Positions 15,769 to 24,102 of a DNA stretch of 24,112 nt are shown piece by piece. The notes under the pieces are model-generated. The model worked only from the letters and a program-made list of their open reading frames with translations. It did no database searches and was not told the DNA's origin. Numbering within the stretch: the first letter of the stretch is position 1; every line of letters starts with the position of its first letter. Position numbers and translations under genes: made by a program. The stretch is from CAZIQY01 sp964541605 (lineage in GTDB: Bacteria; Desulfobacterota; Syntrophia; Syntrophales; UBA2185), in NCBI GenBank assembly GCA_964541605.1, contig CAZIQY010000041.1, positions 1-24,112 of the forward strand, read 5' to 3'.

Positions 15769-16883
15769 AAAGGAAAAAGGAAGCCGACAAGAGCGTAATA
15801 CAGAGCTCCGCCATGAATTTCGATAGGTTGGTGGAACGTTTGCGACTGCTTATCGCACAAGCCAGACAGCAGGCGCTTCGGGCAGTGGACCCGATTCAGG
15901 TGCGCACTTGCTGGGAAATGGGACGGCATATCGTCGAGTTCGAACAGGGCGGGGCGGGACGCGCGCAATACGGCGCCCGGCTGCTGCCGCGTCTGGCCGA
16001 ACGGCTTACGTTGGAGTTCGGGAAGGGCTTTGACGTTTCCAATCTTCGCTACATGCGCCTATTTTATCAGGCATTCCCGAATTGTGACGCACTGCGTCAC
16101 GAATTGAGCTGGACCCACTACCGGCTTTTGCTGCGGGTGGAAGATAGACAGGCACGGGAATGGTACATGACGGAAGCGGCGGCGCAAAACTGGGGCACAC
16201 GGGCACTGGAACGCCAAATCGGCACCTTGTATTATGAACGGCTCCTGGCCAGCCGGGACCGGCAGCCCGTGCGTGAGGAGGCAACTCAAAAAATCGCAGC
16301 TTTTGATCAGAATCCCCGTGAATTCGTCCGCGATCCCGTTTTGTTGGAGTTCCTGGGGTTGCCGAACAGTGGAAAGCTCCTCGAATCGAAGCTAGAACAA
16401 GCCCTCATCGATAACCTGCAAGCCTTCCTGTTGGAGTTGGGCAAGGGATTCGCATTTGTCGCCAGGCAGCAGCGGATCAGCACGGAGTCGAAAGACTTCT
16501 ATATTGATCTGGTGTTTTATAATTACCTGCTGAAATGCTTTGTCCTTTTCGATCTGAAGACCACCGAACTGAACCACCAGGACATCGGTCAGATGGACAT
16601 GTACGTGCGTATGTATGATGAGCAGAGGCGAGCAGTGGAGGATAATCCCACGGTCGGAATCATTCTTTGCGCCAGGAAGGATGCTTCCGTTGTCCGCTAT
16701 TCCGTGCTGCACGGGAATGAACAGCTTTTCGCCAGCAAATACAGGCTTGTGCTTCCAACAGAGGAAGAACTGCGGGCGGAATTGGATAGAGAGCAGCGAT
16801 TGATAGAGAACGGCGGCGGATTTCGGACCGTCAGAAGAATGACAAAGAAGGCGATATCGGGAAGTAGCCTGAAAAGAAATTGA
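15765..16883 (+). CDS. DUF1016 (YhcG-type) PDDEXK nuclease-domain protein
   Basis: This 372-residue protein has the two-part layout of the YhcG family: a helical N-terminal domain (about 20-170, with W(E)MGRHIVEFEQ and the FSNLRYM-like 'VSNLRYMRLFYQAFP') and a C-terminal PDDEXK nuclease domain (about 185-345). Likely metal and catalytic residues are Glu211, Asp248 in DFYIDLVFY and Asp263-x-Lys265 in FDLKTTE, followed by the family's GQMDMYV helix. The family is frequent inside type I restriction operons and is linked to DNA cleavage or Holliday-junction-type folds, but its true role is unsettled. The start overlaps the fusion gene's stop (ATGA), so translation is coupled. It occupies the slot where a free hsdS would normally lie. 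All nuclease residues look intact. Confidence 0.92.
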   Translation: MKRKKEADKSVIQSSAMNFDRLVERLRLLIAQARQQALRAVDPIQVRTCWEMGRHIVEFEQGGAGRAQYGARLLPRLAERLTLEFGKGFDVSNLRYMRLFYQAFPNCDALRHELSWTHYRLLLRVEDRQAREWYMTEAAAQNWGTRALERQIGTLYYERLLASRDRQPVREEATQKIAAFDQNPREFVRDPVLLEFLGLPNSGKLLESKLEQALIDNLQAFLLELGKGFAFVARQQRISTESKDFYIDLVFYNYLLKCFVLFDLKTTELNHQDIGQMDMYVRMYDEQRRAVEDNPTVGIILCARKDASVVRYSVLHGNEQLFASKYRLVLPTEEELRAELDREQRLIENGGGFRTVRRMTKKAISGSSLKRN

Positions 16884-16892
16884 CCAGGAATC

Positions 16893-16919
16893 GAGCTGTC
16901 CGGAAATTCCGGATAGCTC
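16893..16919. repeat. First of two palindromes before hsdR
   Basis: Arms GAGCTGTCCGGAA (16893-16905) and TTCCGGATAGCTC (16907-16919) pair over 13 bp with one mismatch around a single central A. The core reads TCCGGAAATTCCGGA. It lies ten bases after the nuclease gene's stop. No T run follows directly, so it is not a clear terminator. Confidence 0.85.
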
Positions 16920-16921
16920 AA

Positions 16922-16942
16922 TTGTTGCAAAATTTGCAACAA
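16922..16942. repeat. Second of two palindromes before hsdR
   Basis: Arms TTGTTGCAAA (16922-16931) and TTTGCAACAA (16933-16942) are perfect reverse complements around one central A, only two bases after the first palindrome. A short T run (ggaattttt) follows four bases later, so weak termination or attenuation of hsdR transcription is possible. A protein-binding site is equally possible. Confidence 0.85.
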
Positions 16943-16989
16943 CTGGAATTTTTGCCGAAAATCAAGGGAACTTTAAATAGAGGAAAAGC

Positions 16990-19905
16990 ATGACGCCGAC
17001 TTCAGGCACGGAAAAACCGACCGTTCAGGACCCGATCATCAGGTATGCGCAGGAAATCGGCTGGAGCGTCGTTTCCCGGGAGGAAGCCCTTTCCCTGAGA
17101 AAAGGCGAAAGCGGGCCGTTTTTCTATCGCATTCTCGAAGAAAAGCTGCTGCAAATGAATCCGGGCCTGGTGAGCAGGGAAAATGTGGACGACATCATTC
17201 ATCGCCTCGAAGCCGTCCGGAACAGCATCGAAGGGAATGCGGAGATCCTTTCCTGGCTGCGGGGGGAGCAGCCCATTTACGATGAAAATGAAAAGCGGCG
17301 CCGCAACGTGACGGTCCTTGATTTTCTGCGTCCTGAAATAAACCAGTTTCAGGTGACCGATGAGTGGCAATACACAAACGGCCGGGAAACAAATCGCGCA
17401 GACGTCACGTTTCTCATCAACGGCATTCCCGTTGCCGTTGTGGAGACCAAGAGTGCAAAAAAGGCCAACGGCATGGAAGAGGCGCTCATCCAAATCCGGC
17501 GGTATCACCGGGAGACCCCGGAAATGCTCACGGCGCCTCAGGTCTTTGACATAACCCATCTGATCGATTTTTTCTATGGTCCCACCTGGAACCTGAGTCG
17601 GAAAAATATCTTCAACTGGAAAGACGAGGAAAAGGGAAATTTCGAGAAGAAAGTGAAGCGCTTCTTTGACCGCGAGCGTTTCCTCAAGATGCTGAGGGAG
17701 TGGATTCTGTTCTATGTCAAGGACGATGAGCTTCAAAAAACGATCCTGCGCCAGCACCAGACCAGGGCGATTGAAAAAATCGTTGAGCGCTGTGCCGATG
17801 AAACCAGGAAGACAGGCCTGATCTGGCATACCCAGGGATCGGGCAAAACCTTCACCATGATCACAGCGGCACAGCAGATTCTTGAGAACAAGGATATCTT
17901 CGGCAAGGCGACGGTGATCCTCATGATCGACCGCAATGAGCTGGAAGGCCAGCTTTCCGGCTGGGTGGAGCGGATTCTCGGCGAGATGCAATCCCATGAC
18001 ATCAGCATCGAACAGGCAACCAGCAAGGTACGTCTGCGGCAACTCCTCAAGGCGGATTTTCGGGGGCTGATTGTTTCCATGATCCACAAATTTGAAGGGA
18101 TTCCGAAGAACATCTGCACCCGCTCCAACGTCATCGTTCTGCTGGATGAGGCGCACCGGTCCGTCGGCGGGGATCTGGGCAATTACCTCATCGCGGCTCT
18201 TCCCCAGGCAACGCTGATCGGGTTCACGGGCACGCCGATTGACAAGACAGCCTATGGGAAAGGAACCTTCAAAATCTTCGGAAAGGAAGACGAAAAAGGC
18301 TATCTGGACAAATATTCCGTTGCCGAGTCCGTCGAAGACGGCACGACGCTTCCCCTCAACTATATGCTGGCGCCCAATGAAATTCGCGTGCCGGGAGAGG
18401 AGCTGGAAAGAGAATTTCTGAATCTTGTCGAGGCGGAAGGCGTCAGTGACGTCGATGACTTAAACAAGATCCTCAACCGGGCGGTGAAGCTCAAGACCTT
18501 TCTCAAGTCGGCGGATCGCGTAGGGAAGGTGGCGGCCTTCATCGCCAAACATTTCCGCGAGAATGTCGAGCCTCTCGGCTATAAGGCCTTTGTCGTCGGC
18601 GTGGACCGCGAAGCCTGCGCCCTTTACAAAGAAGCCCTCGATAAACTTCTGCCGCCGGAATATTCAAGGGCGATTTATACGGCCGCCCAGCACGACAGCG
18701 AGAAGTACCCCCTGGTTCATAGATACCAGCAGACCGCAAAAGAGGAAAAGGCGGTCAGAAAGCTTTTTCCGAAGCCGGATGCCCTGCCGAAGATCTTCAT
18801 CGTCACGGACAAGCTGCTGACCGGTTTTGACGCCCCTGTTCTGTACTGCATGTATCTGGACAAGCCGATGCGCGACCATGTGCTTCTTCAGGCCATCGCC
18901 CGCGTCAACCGTCCCTATGACGAAGAAGGGGACATCAAGAAACCCTGCGGGCTGGTGGTTGATTTTGTCGGCATCTTCGAGAAATTGGAAAAAGCCCTGG
19001 CCTTCGATTCCGACGTTGTCAGCGGCGTGATCAGCAATATCGATGTCCTGATGGTGCGCTTCCTGGAATTGATGATGGGGCAAGCCCTGCCGTATCTCGA
19101 ACTGACCCGCGGCAAGGTTGATGACAAGATGGTGGAAAGGGCTATCGACGCCTTCATCGACCAGGCAAAGCGGGAGGAATTTTACAAATTCTTCAAAGAG
19201 CTGGAAACGCTGTACGAGATATTGTCTCCATCACCCGACCTTCGGGACCATATCGAAGACTTTGGCCTGCTTTCGATTCTCTATCAGATCGTCCGCAATG
19301 CCTTCCGAAAGAAAACAGGATTCTACGGTGACATCGCCAAAAAGACGGAGCAACTGGTCCGGGAGAAGGCAGAAACCTTCGGCCTGGAGACCACCACGCC
19401 GACGGTCAAGATCGATGAGACGACCCTGAAGGCGCTGAAAGACAGCAAATCATCGAGCAACATCAAGGTGATCAATCTCATCAACAGCATCATCAAAACG
19501 GCGACGGATGAAGGCGACGATAGTCCCTATCTGAAACCCATCGGGGAGCGGGCGGAAGCCATTCAGGAGGCTTTCGATAACCGGCAGGTGACGGCGCTCG
19601 ATGCGCTTCGGAAAGTAGAGGCGCTGATCAGGGAGGTTCTCGAAGCCAGAAAACAACAGGAAGAGACCGGCTTTGACATCAACACTTTCACAATCTACTG
19701 GCTGCTCAAGCAGGAAGATGTGAAGTGGTTTGAAAAGCTTGCGCCCATTGTCAATAACGCCTTTCTGCGTTTCCCGAATTTCAGGGACAACGTCGCGGAA
19801 CTGCGGCAGCTCAAAGCGGAACTGTACAAACTGCTTCTTCCCGTCGTCGGCAAGGATTTGATGCTGGGCATTGTTGAGAAGCTCTTGAAACTGGACAGGA
19901 AATAA
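16990..19905 (+). CDS. hsdR: Type I restriction enzyme HsdR (R subunit)
   Basis: This 971-residue motor and nuclease subunit pulls DNA through the type I complex and cuts it. The N-terminal nuclease domain shows Asp138 (RADVTFLI) and Glu152-x-Lys154 (VVETK). The SF2 translocase shows Walker A HTQGSGKTFTM near 280-290, DEAH at 386-389 in VLLDEAHRS, GFTGTPI (motif III), TDKLLTGFDAP (motif V) and AIARVNRPY (motif VI). A helical C-terminal domain for complex assembly makes up the last 250 residues. All key residues are intact, so an active enzyme is expected. GAGGA lies about seven bases before the ATG. It is separated from the nuclease gene by 106 bases holding two palindromes. The last 17 or so codons are repeated in damaged form just downstream (19929-19998). 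Confidence 0.97.
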   Translation: MTPTSGTEKPTVQDPIIRYAQEIGWSVVSREEALSLRKGESGPFFYRILEEKLLQMNPGLVSRENVDDIIHRLEAVRNSIEGNAEILSWLRGEQPIYDENEKRRRNVTVLDFLRPEINQFQVTDEWQYTNGRETNRADVTFLINGIPVAVVETKSAKKANGMEEALIQIRRYHRETPEMLTAPQVFDITHLIDFFYGPTWNLSRKNIFNWKDEEKGNFEKKVKRFFDRERFLKMLREWILFYVKDDELQKTILRQHQTRAIEKIVERCADETRKTGLIWHTQGSGKTFTMITAAQQILENKDIFGKATVILMIDRNELEGQLSGWVERILGEMQSHDISIEQATSKVRLRQLLKADFRGLIVSMIHKFEGIPKNICTRSNVIVLLDEAHRSVGGDLGNYLIAALPQATLIGFTGTPIDKTAYGKGTFKIFGKEDEKGYLDKYSVAESVEDGTTLPLNYMLAPNEIRVPGEELEREFLNLVEAEGVSDVDDLNKILNRAVKLKTFLKSADRVGKVAAFIAKHFRENVEPLGYKAFVVGVDREACALYKEALDKLLPPEYSRAIYTAAQHDSEKYPLVHRYQQTAKEEKAVRKLFPKPDALPKIFIVTDKLLTGFDAPVLYCMYLDKPMRDHVLLQAIARVNRPYDEEGDIKKPCGLVVDFVGIFEKLEKALAFDSDVVSGVISNIDVLMVRFLELMMGQALPYLELTRGKVDDKMVERAIDAFIDQAKREEFYKFFKELETLYEILSPSPDLRDHIEDFGLLSILYQIVRNAFRKKTGFYGDIAKKTEQLVREKAETFGLETTTPTVKIDETTLKALKDSKSSSNIKVINLINSIIKTATDEGDDSPYLKPIGERAEAIQEAFDNRQVTALDALRKVEALIREVLEARKQQEETGFDINTFTIYWLLKQEDVKWFEKLAPIVNNAFLRFPNFRDNVAELRQLKAELYKLLLPVVGKDLMLGIVEKLLKLDRK

Positions 19906-19998
19906 GGAGATATCTCCCTCTCCCTCGAGGATGTAATGCTGGGGATTGTATGAAGCTCTTGAAACTGGATTGAAAATAGAAAGATCCCTCTCCCTTGA
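19854..19998. repeat. Diverged tandem duplication of the hsdR 3' end
   Basis: A unit of about 75 bases (19854-19928), holding the final codons and stop of hsdR plus the following ctccctctccctc stretch, recurs at 19929-19998. The two share an 18-base identical run (gaagctcttgaaactgga) and align along their whole length with scattered substitutions and small gaps. The second copy's frame is broken (a one-base loss turns 'ttgttgag' into 'ttgtatg'), so it encodes nothing. Confidence 0.85.
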
Positions 19999-20007
19999 TG
20001 GGAGAGG
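19987..20007. repeat. Hairpin after hsdR
   Basis: CCTCTCCC (19987-19994) and GGGAGAGG (20000-20007) form a perfect 8-bp stem with a 5-base loop. No T run follows. It could stabilise the hsdR transcript end or terminate it weakly. Confidence 0.6.
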
Positions 20008-20024
20008 TAATAATTACCATTATT

Positions 20025-20061
20025 GTCATTCCGTGCAAGCGAAGCACGACACGGAATCCAG
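20025..20061. repeat. REP-like palindrome
   Basis: A stretch beginning gtcattccgtgc and ending gcacgacacggaatccag folds on itself (ATTCCGTG with CACGGAAT and an inner GTGC/GCAC). This is the pattern of widespread 'cattcc...ggaatccag' repeats. The element at 12511 belongs to the same broad type. Confidence 0.6.
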
Positions 20062-20081
20062 TATTTATCTTGATTTCCGGC

Positions 20082-20120
20082 TGTCATTGCGAGGCGACCC
20101 TTGGTAGCCGTGGCAATCCA
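20082..20120. repeat. REP-like element of the 'cattgcgag...ctggcaatcc' type
   Basis: The stretch tgtcattgcgaggcgac (from 20082) ends in ccgtggcaatcca (to 20120). It has the familiar form of dispersed repeats that begin 'gtcattgcgag' and end 'tggcaatc', which pair at their ends (ATTGC/GCAAT). It lies directly upstream of the peptidase gene and overlaps earlier possible starts of that frame. Confidence 0.6.
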
Positions 20121-20136
20121 TAACAGAGGGAACAAA

Positions 20137-20448
20137 GTGCTAACAAAGGAACAATTCAAAACCGAAATTACCCGATGGGCCGCCGCAATGAAGGTGAAAC
20201 CGACGCAAATTCGCGTCCAGCGGATGTCAAAAAAGTGGGCATCATGCTCAGCCAGGGGGAGAGTCTCTTTTAGCACCGATTTGCTGAAAGAACCGAGAGC
20301 TTTTCAAGACTATGTCATCGTCCACGAACTCCTCCACCTCCAGGTGCCCAACCATGGCAAGCTCTTCAAGAGCCTGATGAACGCCTATTTGCCGGGGTGG
20401 GAGGCAGTTGTGGCGGAACGGAATGGGGGAAAGATGCGAAGTTTGTAA
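20137..20448 (+). CDS. Small YgjP/M48-type zinc metallopeptidase
   Basis: This protein of about 103 residues has the YgjP-like (DUF45) core: KKWASCSARGRVSFS at 32-46, then VIVHELLHLQVPNH with the zinc site His63-Glu64-x-x-His67 and a third His at 73. Most YgjP proteins are about 230 residues and have an N-terminal extension; only the catalytic core is here. Such peptidases are often found beside hsdR genes and may process or clear the restriction subunit, but this is inference. Start choice: a GTG at 20137 preceded by GAGGG eight bases away. An earlier TTG (20101) and GTG (20110) lie inside the REP-like repeat and would code an unrelated tail. It is unclear whether it shares the hsdR transcript. 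Confidence 0.8.
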   Translation: MLTKEQFKTEITRWAAAMKVKPTQIRVQRMSKKWASCSARGRVSFSTDLLKEPRAFQDYVIVHELLHLQVPNHGKLFKSLMNAYLPGWEAVVAERNGGKMRSL

Positions 20449-20667
20449 TTCAAAGACTGTTTGGTAAAAAAGATTAGGATTCATCATGAGATGTTGCCCA
20501 TTGCCTATATTATACCATATTGGAATTTGTCTTGTATTCTCAGTGCCTAATGATAGAATTCAATTGCGTTTATCCTCTTTGTACGGTCGTGCTATTCGTG
20601 ACTAATGGCGAGTTACTACAGCACGTAACAGCCCCTTATGGGAGCTTTTTATAAGAAAGGTGCTTTT

Positions 20668-23600
20668 ATGAAAAGAACCTGGCCCAGAGGATCGGAGTGG
20701 CGAAAGTGGGATCTCCATATCCACGCGCCTGGCACGAAACTCAACGATCAATTCATGACCCATGACGGCAATGTGTGGGATAAATATTGCCAGCGGCTGT
20801 ATGACTCCGACGTGCAGGCGTTTGGAATCACCGATTACTTCTCTGCAGACGGTTACTTCTCCGCGCGCGCGAAATTCCGCCAAAGCTACCCAGATTCCGA
20901 CAAGGTGTTCTTTCCGAATATAGAGCTAAGAACTAACGATGTTGTCAATAAGGCGCAAGAGGAGGTCAATATCCACTTGATCTTCAATCCCTTCCGCCCT
21001 GACCATGAGGACAAGATCAGGTCGTTCTTGGCATCCTTGAAGACGAGCAAGACTGACGGTGCCGGCCGGAATGTCCGGGCATCGGAGCTGATACAGAAGA
21101 GCCATTTCGAGGAAGCGACTACGACACGCGCATTTATTCATGAGGCACTTGAATATACCTACGGCAAGGCCGCGGAATTGATAGATTGCGTTCTGATCAT
21201 AACGGCGGCGAACAATGACGGCATCCGTGCTGAGCGCGGCAAGAAGCGCAAGCTCCTGATTACCGATGAAGTGGACAAGTTCAGTGATGGTTTCTTCGGG
21301 AACGCAAGCAACGTGGAATATTTTCTTTCTACCGACCGCGCCGAAGACGAGATGGAGTACACCGAGCCGAAACCCGTCCTGTCCGGGTGCGATGCCCATT
21401 CCCTTTCGGAGTTGGATGAGCGTCTTGGCCAAGTCGTTTCAGACAGAAGCAGTGGTATCGTGCTGGAGCCGACGTGGATCAAGGCCGATCTCACGTTCGA
21501 AGGTCTCAAACAGATTATCTTCGAGCCACGGAACCGTGTGTTTATCGGTGATGAACCCGAAATCGAGCGTCGCGTCCGCGAGCACAAGACGCGGTATATC
21601 GAGTCGTTGCTCATCACATGCATTGACGGATATCAGCAAGACCAGCATGGCACATGGTTTAGCAACGAACAGATTGTTCTCGGCAAAGAGCTTGTCGCAA
21701 TCATCGGAAACAAGGGCAGTGGCAAGAGCGCGGTTACAGACATCATTGGGCTTCTTGGTAACAGCCACAACCAAGCATCAAAGAGCATGTCGGGAGGAAA
21801 AGCGGAGGAGTTGTTTTCCTTCCTGAACAAGGACAAGTTTCTTAAAGGTGGCTGCGCTGGGTATTTTCAAGGCACGCTTCAATGGTACGATGGGGGTCTG
21901 GACCACAAGCTCCTCAACACGCAAATCGCACCGCACCTGCCGGAGAAAGTCGAGTACCTACCTCAAAAGTATCTGGAGAGAATCTGCGCGAATATTGCGG
22001 ATGACGAGTTCCGGGCGACGCTCAACGAAGTCATCTTCCGCTACGTCAAGCCGCAGGAACAGTATGGCAAGACCAATCTTGATGACCTGATTAAATACCG
22101 CACGCAGCAGGACGAAGAAGAGATTACACAGAAGAAGCAAGAACTTCATCAGGCCAATGGGAAGGTCGTTTCAATCGAGGGGAAACTGACAGAGGACTAT
22201 CGCAAGAAACTCGAAGAAAAAATTAAGCTGAAGAAAGAAGAGCTTGAGGCACATGCCACTGCAAAGCCACCGGAAAAACAGAACCCTGAGGCGACTGCCG
22301 GGTCTGCATCGGCGGAAACAGAGCAGATCAAACGGCTCGTGCAGAACATTACGCGTCTTGCCGATCAAATTACGCGGCTTGAGGCCGAGCAGGTCGAAGT
22401 GAGCCGGGCCGCCGAAGAACTCCGGCAGATTCGGAAGGCTATAGAACGCCAAGCCACCGCACTAACAGGTCTGGAGGCAAAGTATCAGCCAGCTCTTAAG
22501 GTCGCCGGTCTGGCCTTCAATCAGATCATCAGGATCACTGTGGACTATAGTACTCTTGATGGGGTCGTCTCCGCGAAAGAACAGAGATTACGGGAGATCG
22601 AAGCCTTGCTCCTGACCAGGGAACAAATCGCCTCAACAATCGAGGGCGATGACGATGCTGCGATGTCGGCGCGTACGGCGGCGATGGCCAGAAGTCTCGT
22701 GCACCAGAAAGCCGAGGTGGAGGCTCAGAAGGCCGAGATCGTCGAACGGTTGGGGAAACCCGCTCGCGAGTACCAAGAGTATCTGAAAAACCTGAAATTA
22801 TGGATGGATCGAAATAAGGAACTCCGCGGTGACGATCAGAATCCAGCAACCGACACTCGTAAGGGGATAGAGAAGGAATTGGAGAATGTCAAAACTGTTT
22901 ATCCGGAGATGCGCCGCAGCGCCCGCGCCGAACGGGAAAGCATCAGCAGGGAGGTCTTCATCAAAAAACGCGGCCTTACGCAGTTCTATAACACTGTGAA
23001 GCAGTCTATCGACAGCGAAATCATCAAGTGCCGGGATCATCTTGGCCAATATGACATTTCCATCGAAGCGGGCCTGCGGTTCAGCCCTACGTTCTTTGAC
23101 GAGTTTCTGAAATTCATCAATCAAAGCGCAGTCGGCAGTTTCCGGGGACAGGAGGAAGGACGGGTCATGCTACGCGGGCTCAGCGACTCCGTGAATGACT
23201 GGGAAAACGAGGACGAAGTCTTCAATGCCCTCAATGCAATTGTCGAGGCTCTGCATACCGACAAGCGCGATGAGGTGTCAACGTCGAATCAAGCCCGCGA
23301 TGTGTTCAAACAGATGAAGGGCCAGAAGTCGGTTCAGGAGTTATATGACTATCTCTTCGGCTTTGACTATCTGGACACCAAGTATGACCTAAAGGTCGAT
23401 CAGAAGGACCTCAGCGAACTCTCGCCGGGAGAACGAGGGGGATTGCTGCTGATCTTCTATCTCATGCTGGATCGGCAGGATATCCCGCTGGTGATTGACC
23501 AGCCGGAAGACAATCTTGATAACAAAAGCGTTTACGAAATACTGGTCACGTTCATCAAGCTGGCCAAGAAGCGACGCCAGATCATCCTCGTAACTCATAA

Positions 23601-23829
23601 TCCAAATCTCGCCGTTGTTGCCGATGCAGAACAGATCATCCATGTCTCGATCGACAAGAAAGACGGCAAACACGACTTCGATTTCATTTCCGGGTCCATC
23701 GAAGATGCGTGTATTAACCGGGCAGTGGTGGATATCCTCGAAGGAACGCTGCCGGCATTCGATAACCGCCGGCTAAAATACAGAAAGCAGAAGAAGAGCG
23801 CAAAGTTGGGAGCGCCGGTGGCACGATGA
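20668..23829 (+). CDS. PHP-domain SMC-like AAA ATPase (TrlF family)
   Basis: This 1053-residue protein has four visible parts. A PHP-type phosphoesterase domain (about 8-270) starts WRKWDLHIHAPG, with the metal-binding HxH at 17-19 and a late CDAHS near 241-245. The ATPase head follows with Walker A GNKGSGKS at 347-354. A long charged coiled coil covers roughly 480-800 (repeated K/E/Q heptads). The second half of the head has the signature LSPGERGG near 918-925, Walker B LVIDQPEDNLDN near 943-954 and a VTHNP switch. This is the RecN/SMC/Rad50-like build, with a DNA- or RNA-acting hydrolase in front. Such proteins are often in defence islands and are annotated TrlF; a mechanism is not established to my knowledge. 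The start at 20668 gives the standard family beginning, with AAAGGTG six bases upstream; the frame continues to 20638. Confidence 0.88.
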   Translation: MKRTWPRGSEWRKWDLHIHAPGTKLNDQFMTHDGNVWDKYCQRLYDSDVQAFGITDYFSADGYFSARAKFRQSYPDSDKVFFPNIELRTNDVVNKAQEEVNIHLIFNPFRPDHEDKIRSFLASLKTSKTDGAGRNVRASELIQKSHFEEATTTRAFIHEALEYTYGKAAELIDCVLIITAANNDGIRAERGKKRKLLITDEVDKFSDGFFGNASNVEYFLSTDRAEDEMEYTEPKPVLSGCDAHSLSELDERLGQVVSDRSSGIVLEPTWIKADLTFEGLKQIIFEPRNRVFIGDEPEIERRVREHKTRYIESLLITCIDGYQQDQHGTWFSNEQIVLGKELVAIIGNKGSGKSAVTDIIGLLGNSHNQASKSMSGGKAEELFSFLNKDKFLKGGCAGYFQGTLQWYDGGLDHKLLNTQIAPHLPEKVEYLPQKYLERICANIADDEFRATLNEVIFRYVKPQEQYGKTNLDDLIKYRTQQDEEEITQKKQELHQANGKVVSIEGKLTEDYRKKLEEKIKLKKEELEAHATAKPPEKQNPEATAGSASAETEQIKRLVQNITRLADQITRLEAEQVEVSRAAEELRQIRKAIERQATALTGLEAKYQPALKVAGLAFNQIIRITVDYSTLDGVVSAKEQRLREIEALLLTREQIASTIEGDDDAAMSARTAAMARSLVHQKAEVEAQKAEIVERLGKPAREYQEYLKNLKLWMDRNKELRGDDQNPATDTRKGIEKELENVKTVYPEMRRSARAERESISREVFIKKRGLTQFYNTVKQSIDSEIIKCRDHLGQYDISIEAGLRFSPTFFDEFLKFINQSAVGSFRGQEEGRVMLRGLSDSVNDWENEDEVFNALNAIVEALHTDKRDEVSTSNQARDVFKQMKGQKSVQELYDYLFGFDYLDTKYDLKVDQKDLSELSPGERGGLLLIFYLMLDRQDIPLVIDQPEDNLDNKSVYEILVTFIKLAKKRRQIILVTHNPNLAVVADAEQIIHVSIDKKDGKHDFDFISGSIEDACINRAVVDILEGTLPAFDNRRLKYRKQKKSAKLGAPVAR

Positions 23830-23876
23830 GTCGTTGGGCGGAGTTTCCTGACAGTATGTGTAAAGACGAACCGTAA
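23826..23876 (+). pseudogene. 16-codon frame overlapping the TrlF stop, possible remnant of a lost partner gene
   Basis: An ATG at 23826 overlaps the TrlF stop codon as ATGA, the usual sign of a co-translated next gene. The frame reads MSRWAEFPDSMCKDEP and then stops at 23874-23876. Nothing recognisable follows. It may be chance, or the stump of a deleted downstream gene. Confidence 0.3.
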
Positions 23877-24080
23877 ATCATAACTTCCGATGACAATTCT
23901 TCCCGATCAATGAAAATTCATATTTTTCAAAGTCCCAGGCAATATCATCACGCGGATGAGTCGAATGCACCCTGAAAGCTTTTATTCAACAAAATAATTA
24001 AGACCCGGGGATGAATCACACATTCAGCGAATTATAACACCATATTTTACAATCGATTTTTATGAAAGTCCAAAACTTGA
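23877..24080. other. Gene-free stretch after the defence island
   Basis: AT-rich sequence with no credible open frame and no recognised RNA gene. It leads into the hairpin at 24084. Confidence 0.5.
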
Positions 24081-24083
24081 ATA

Positions 24084-24102
24084 CCCCGTCCTGTGGACGG
24101 GG
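24084..24102. repeat. Strong hairpin resembling an IS200/IS605 element end
   Basis: CCCCGTCC (24084-24091) and GGACGGGG (24095-24102) form a perfect 8-bp stem with a 3-base loop. Such ccccgtcc...ggacgggg hairpins are typical of the ends of IS200/IS605 and TnpB-only elements. The window stops ten bases later, so no transposase or TnpB gene can be seen. Confidence 0.45.

Noticed and set aside
17002..18156. Long minus-strand open frame opposite hsdR
   Set aside because: Antisense to the conserved nuclease and motor motifs of hsdR; no independent support.
19854..20120. Repeats after hsdR as a CRISPR array
   Set aside because: There are only two diverged copies of a coding-derived unit, then unrelated REP-like elements; no regular spacers.
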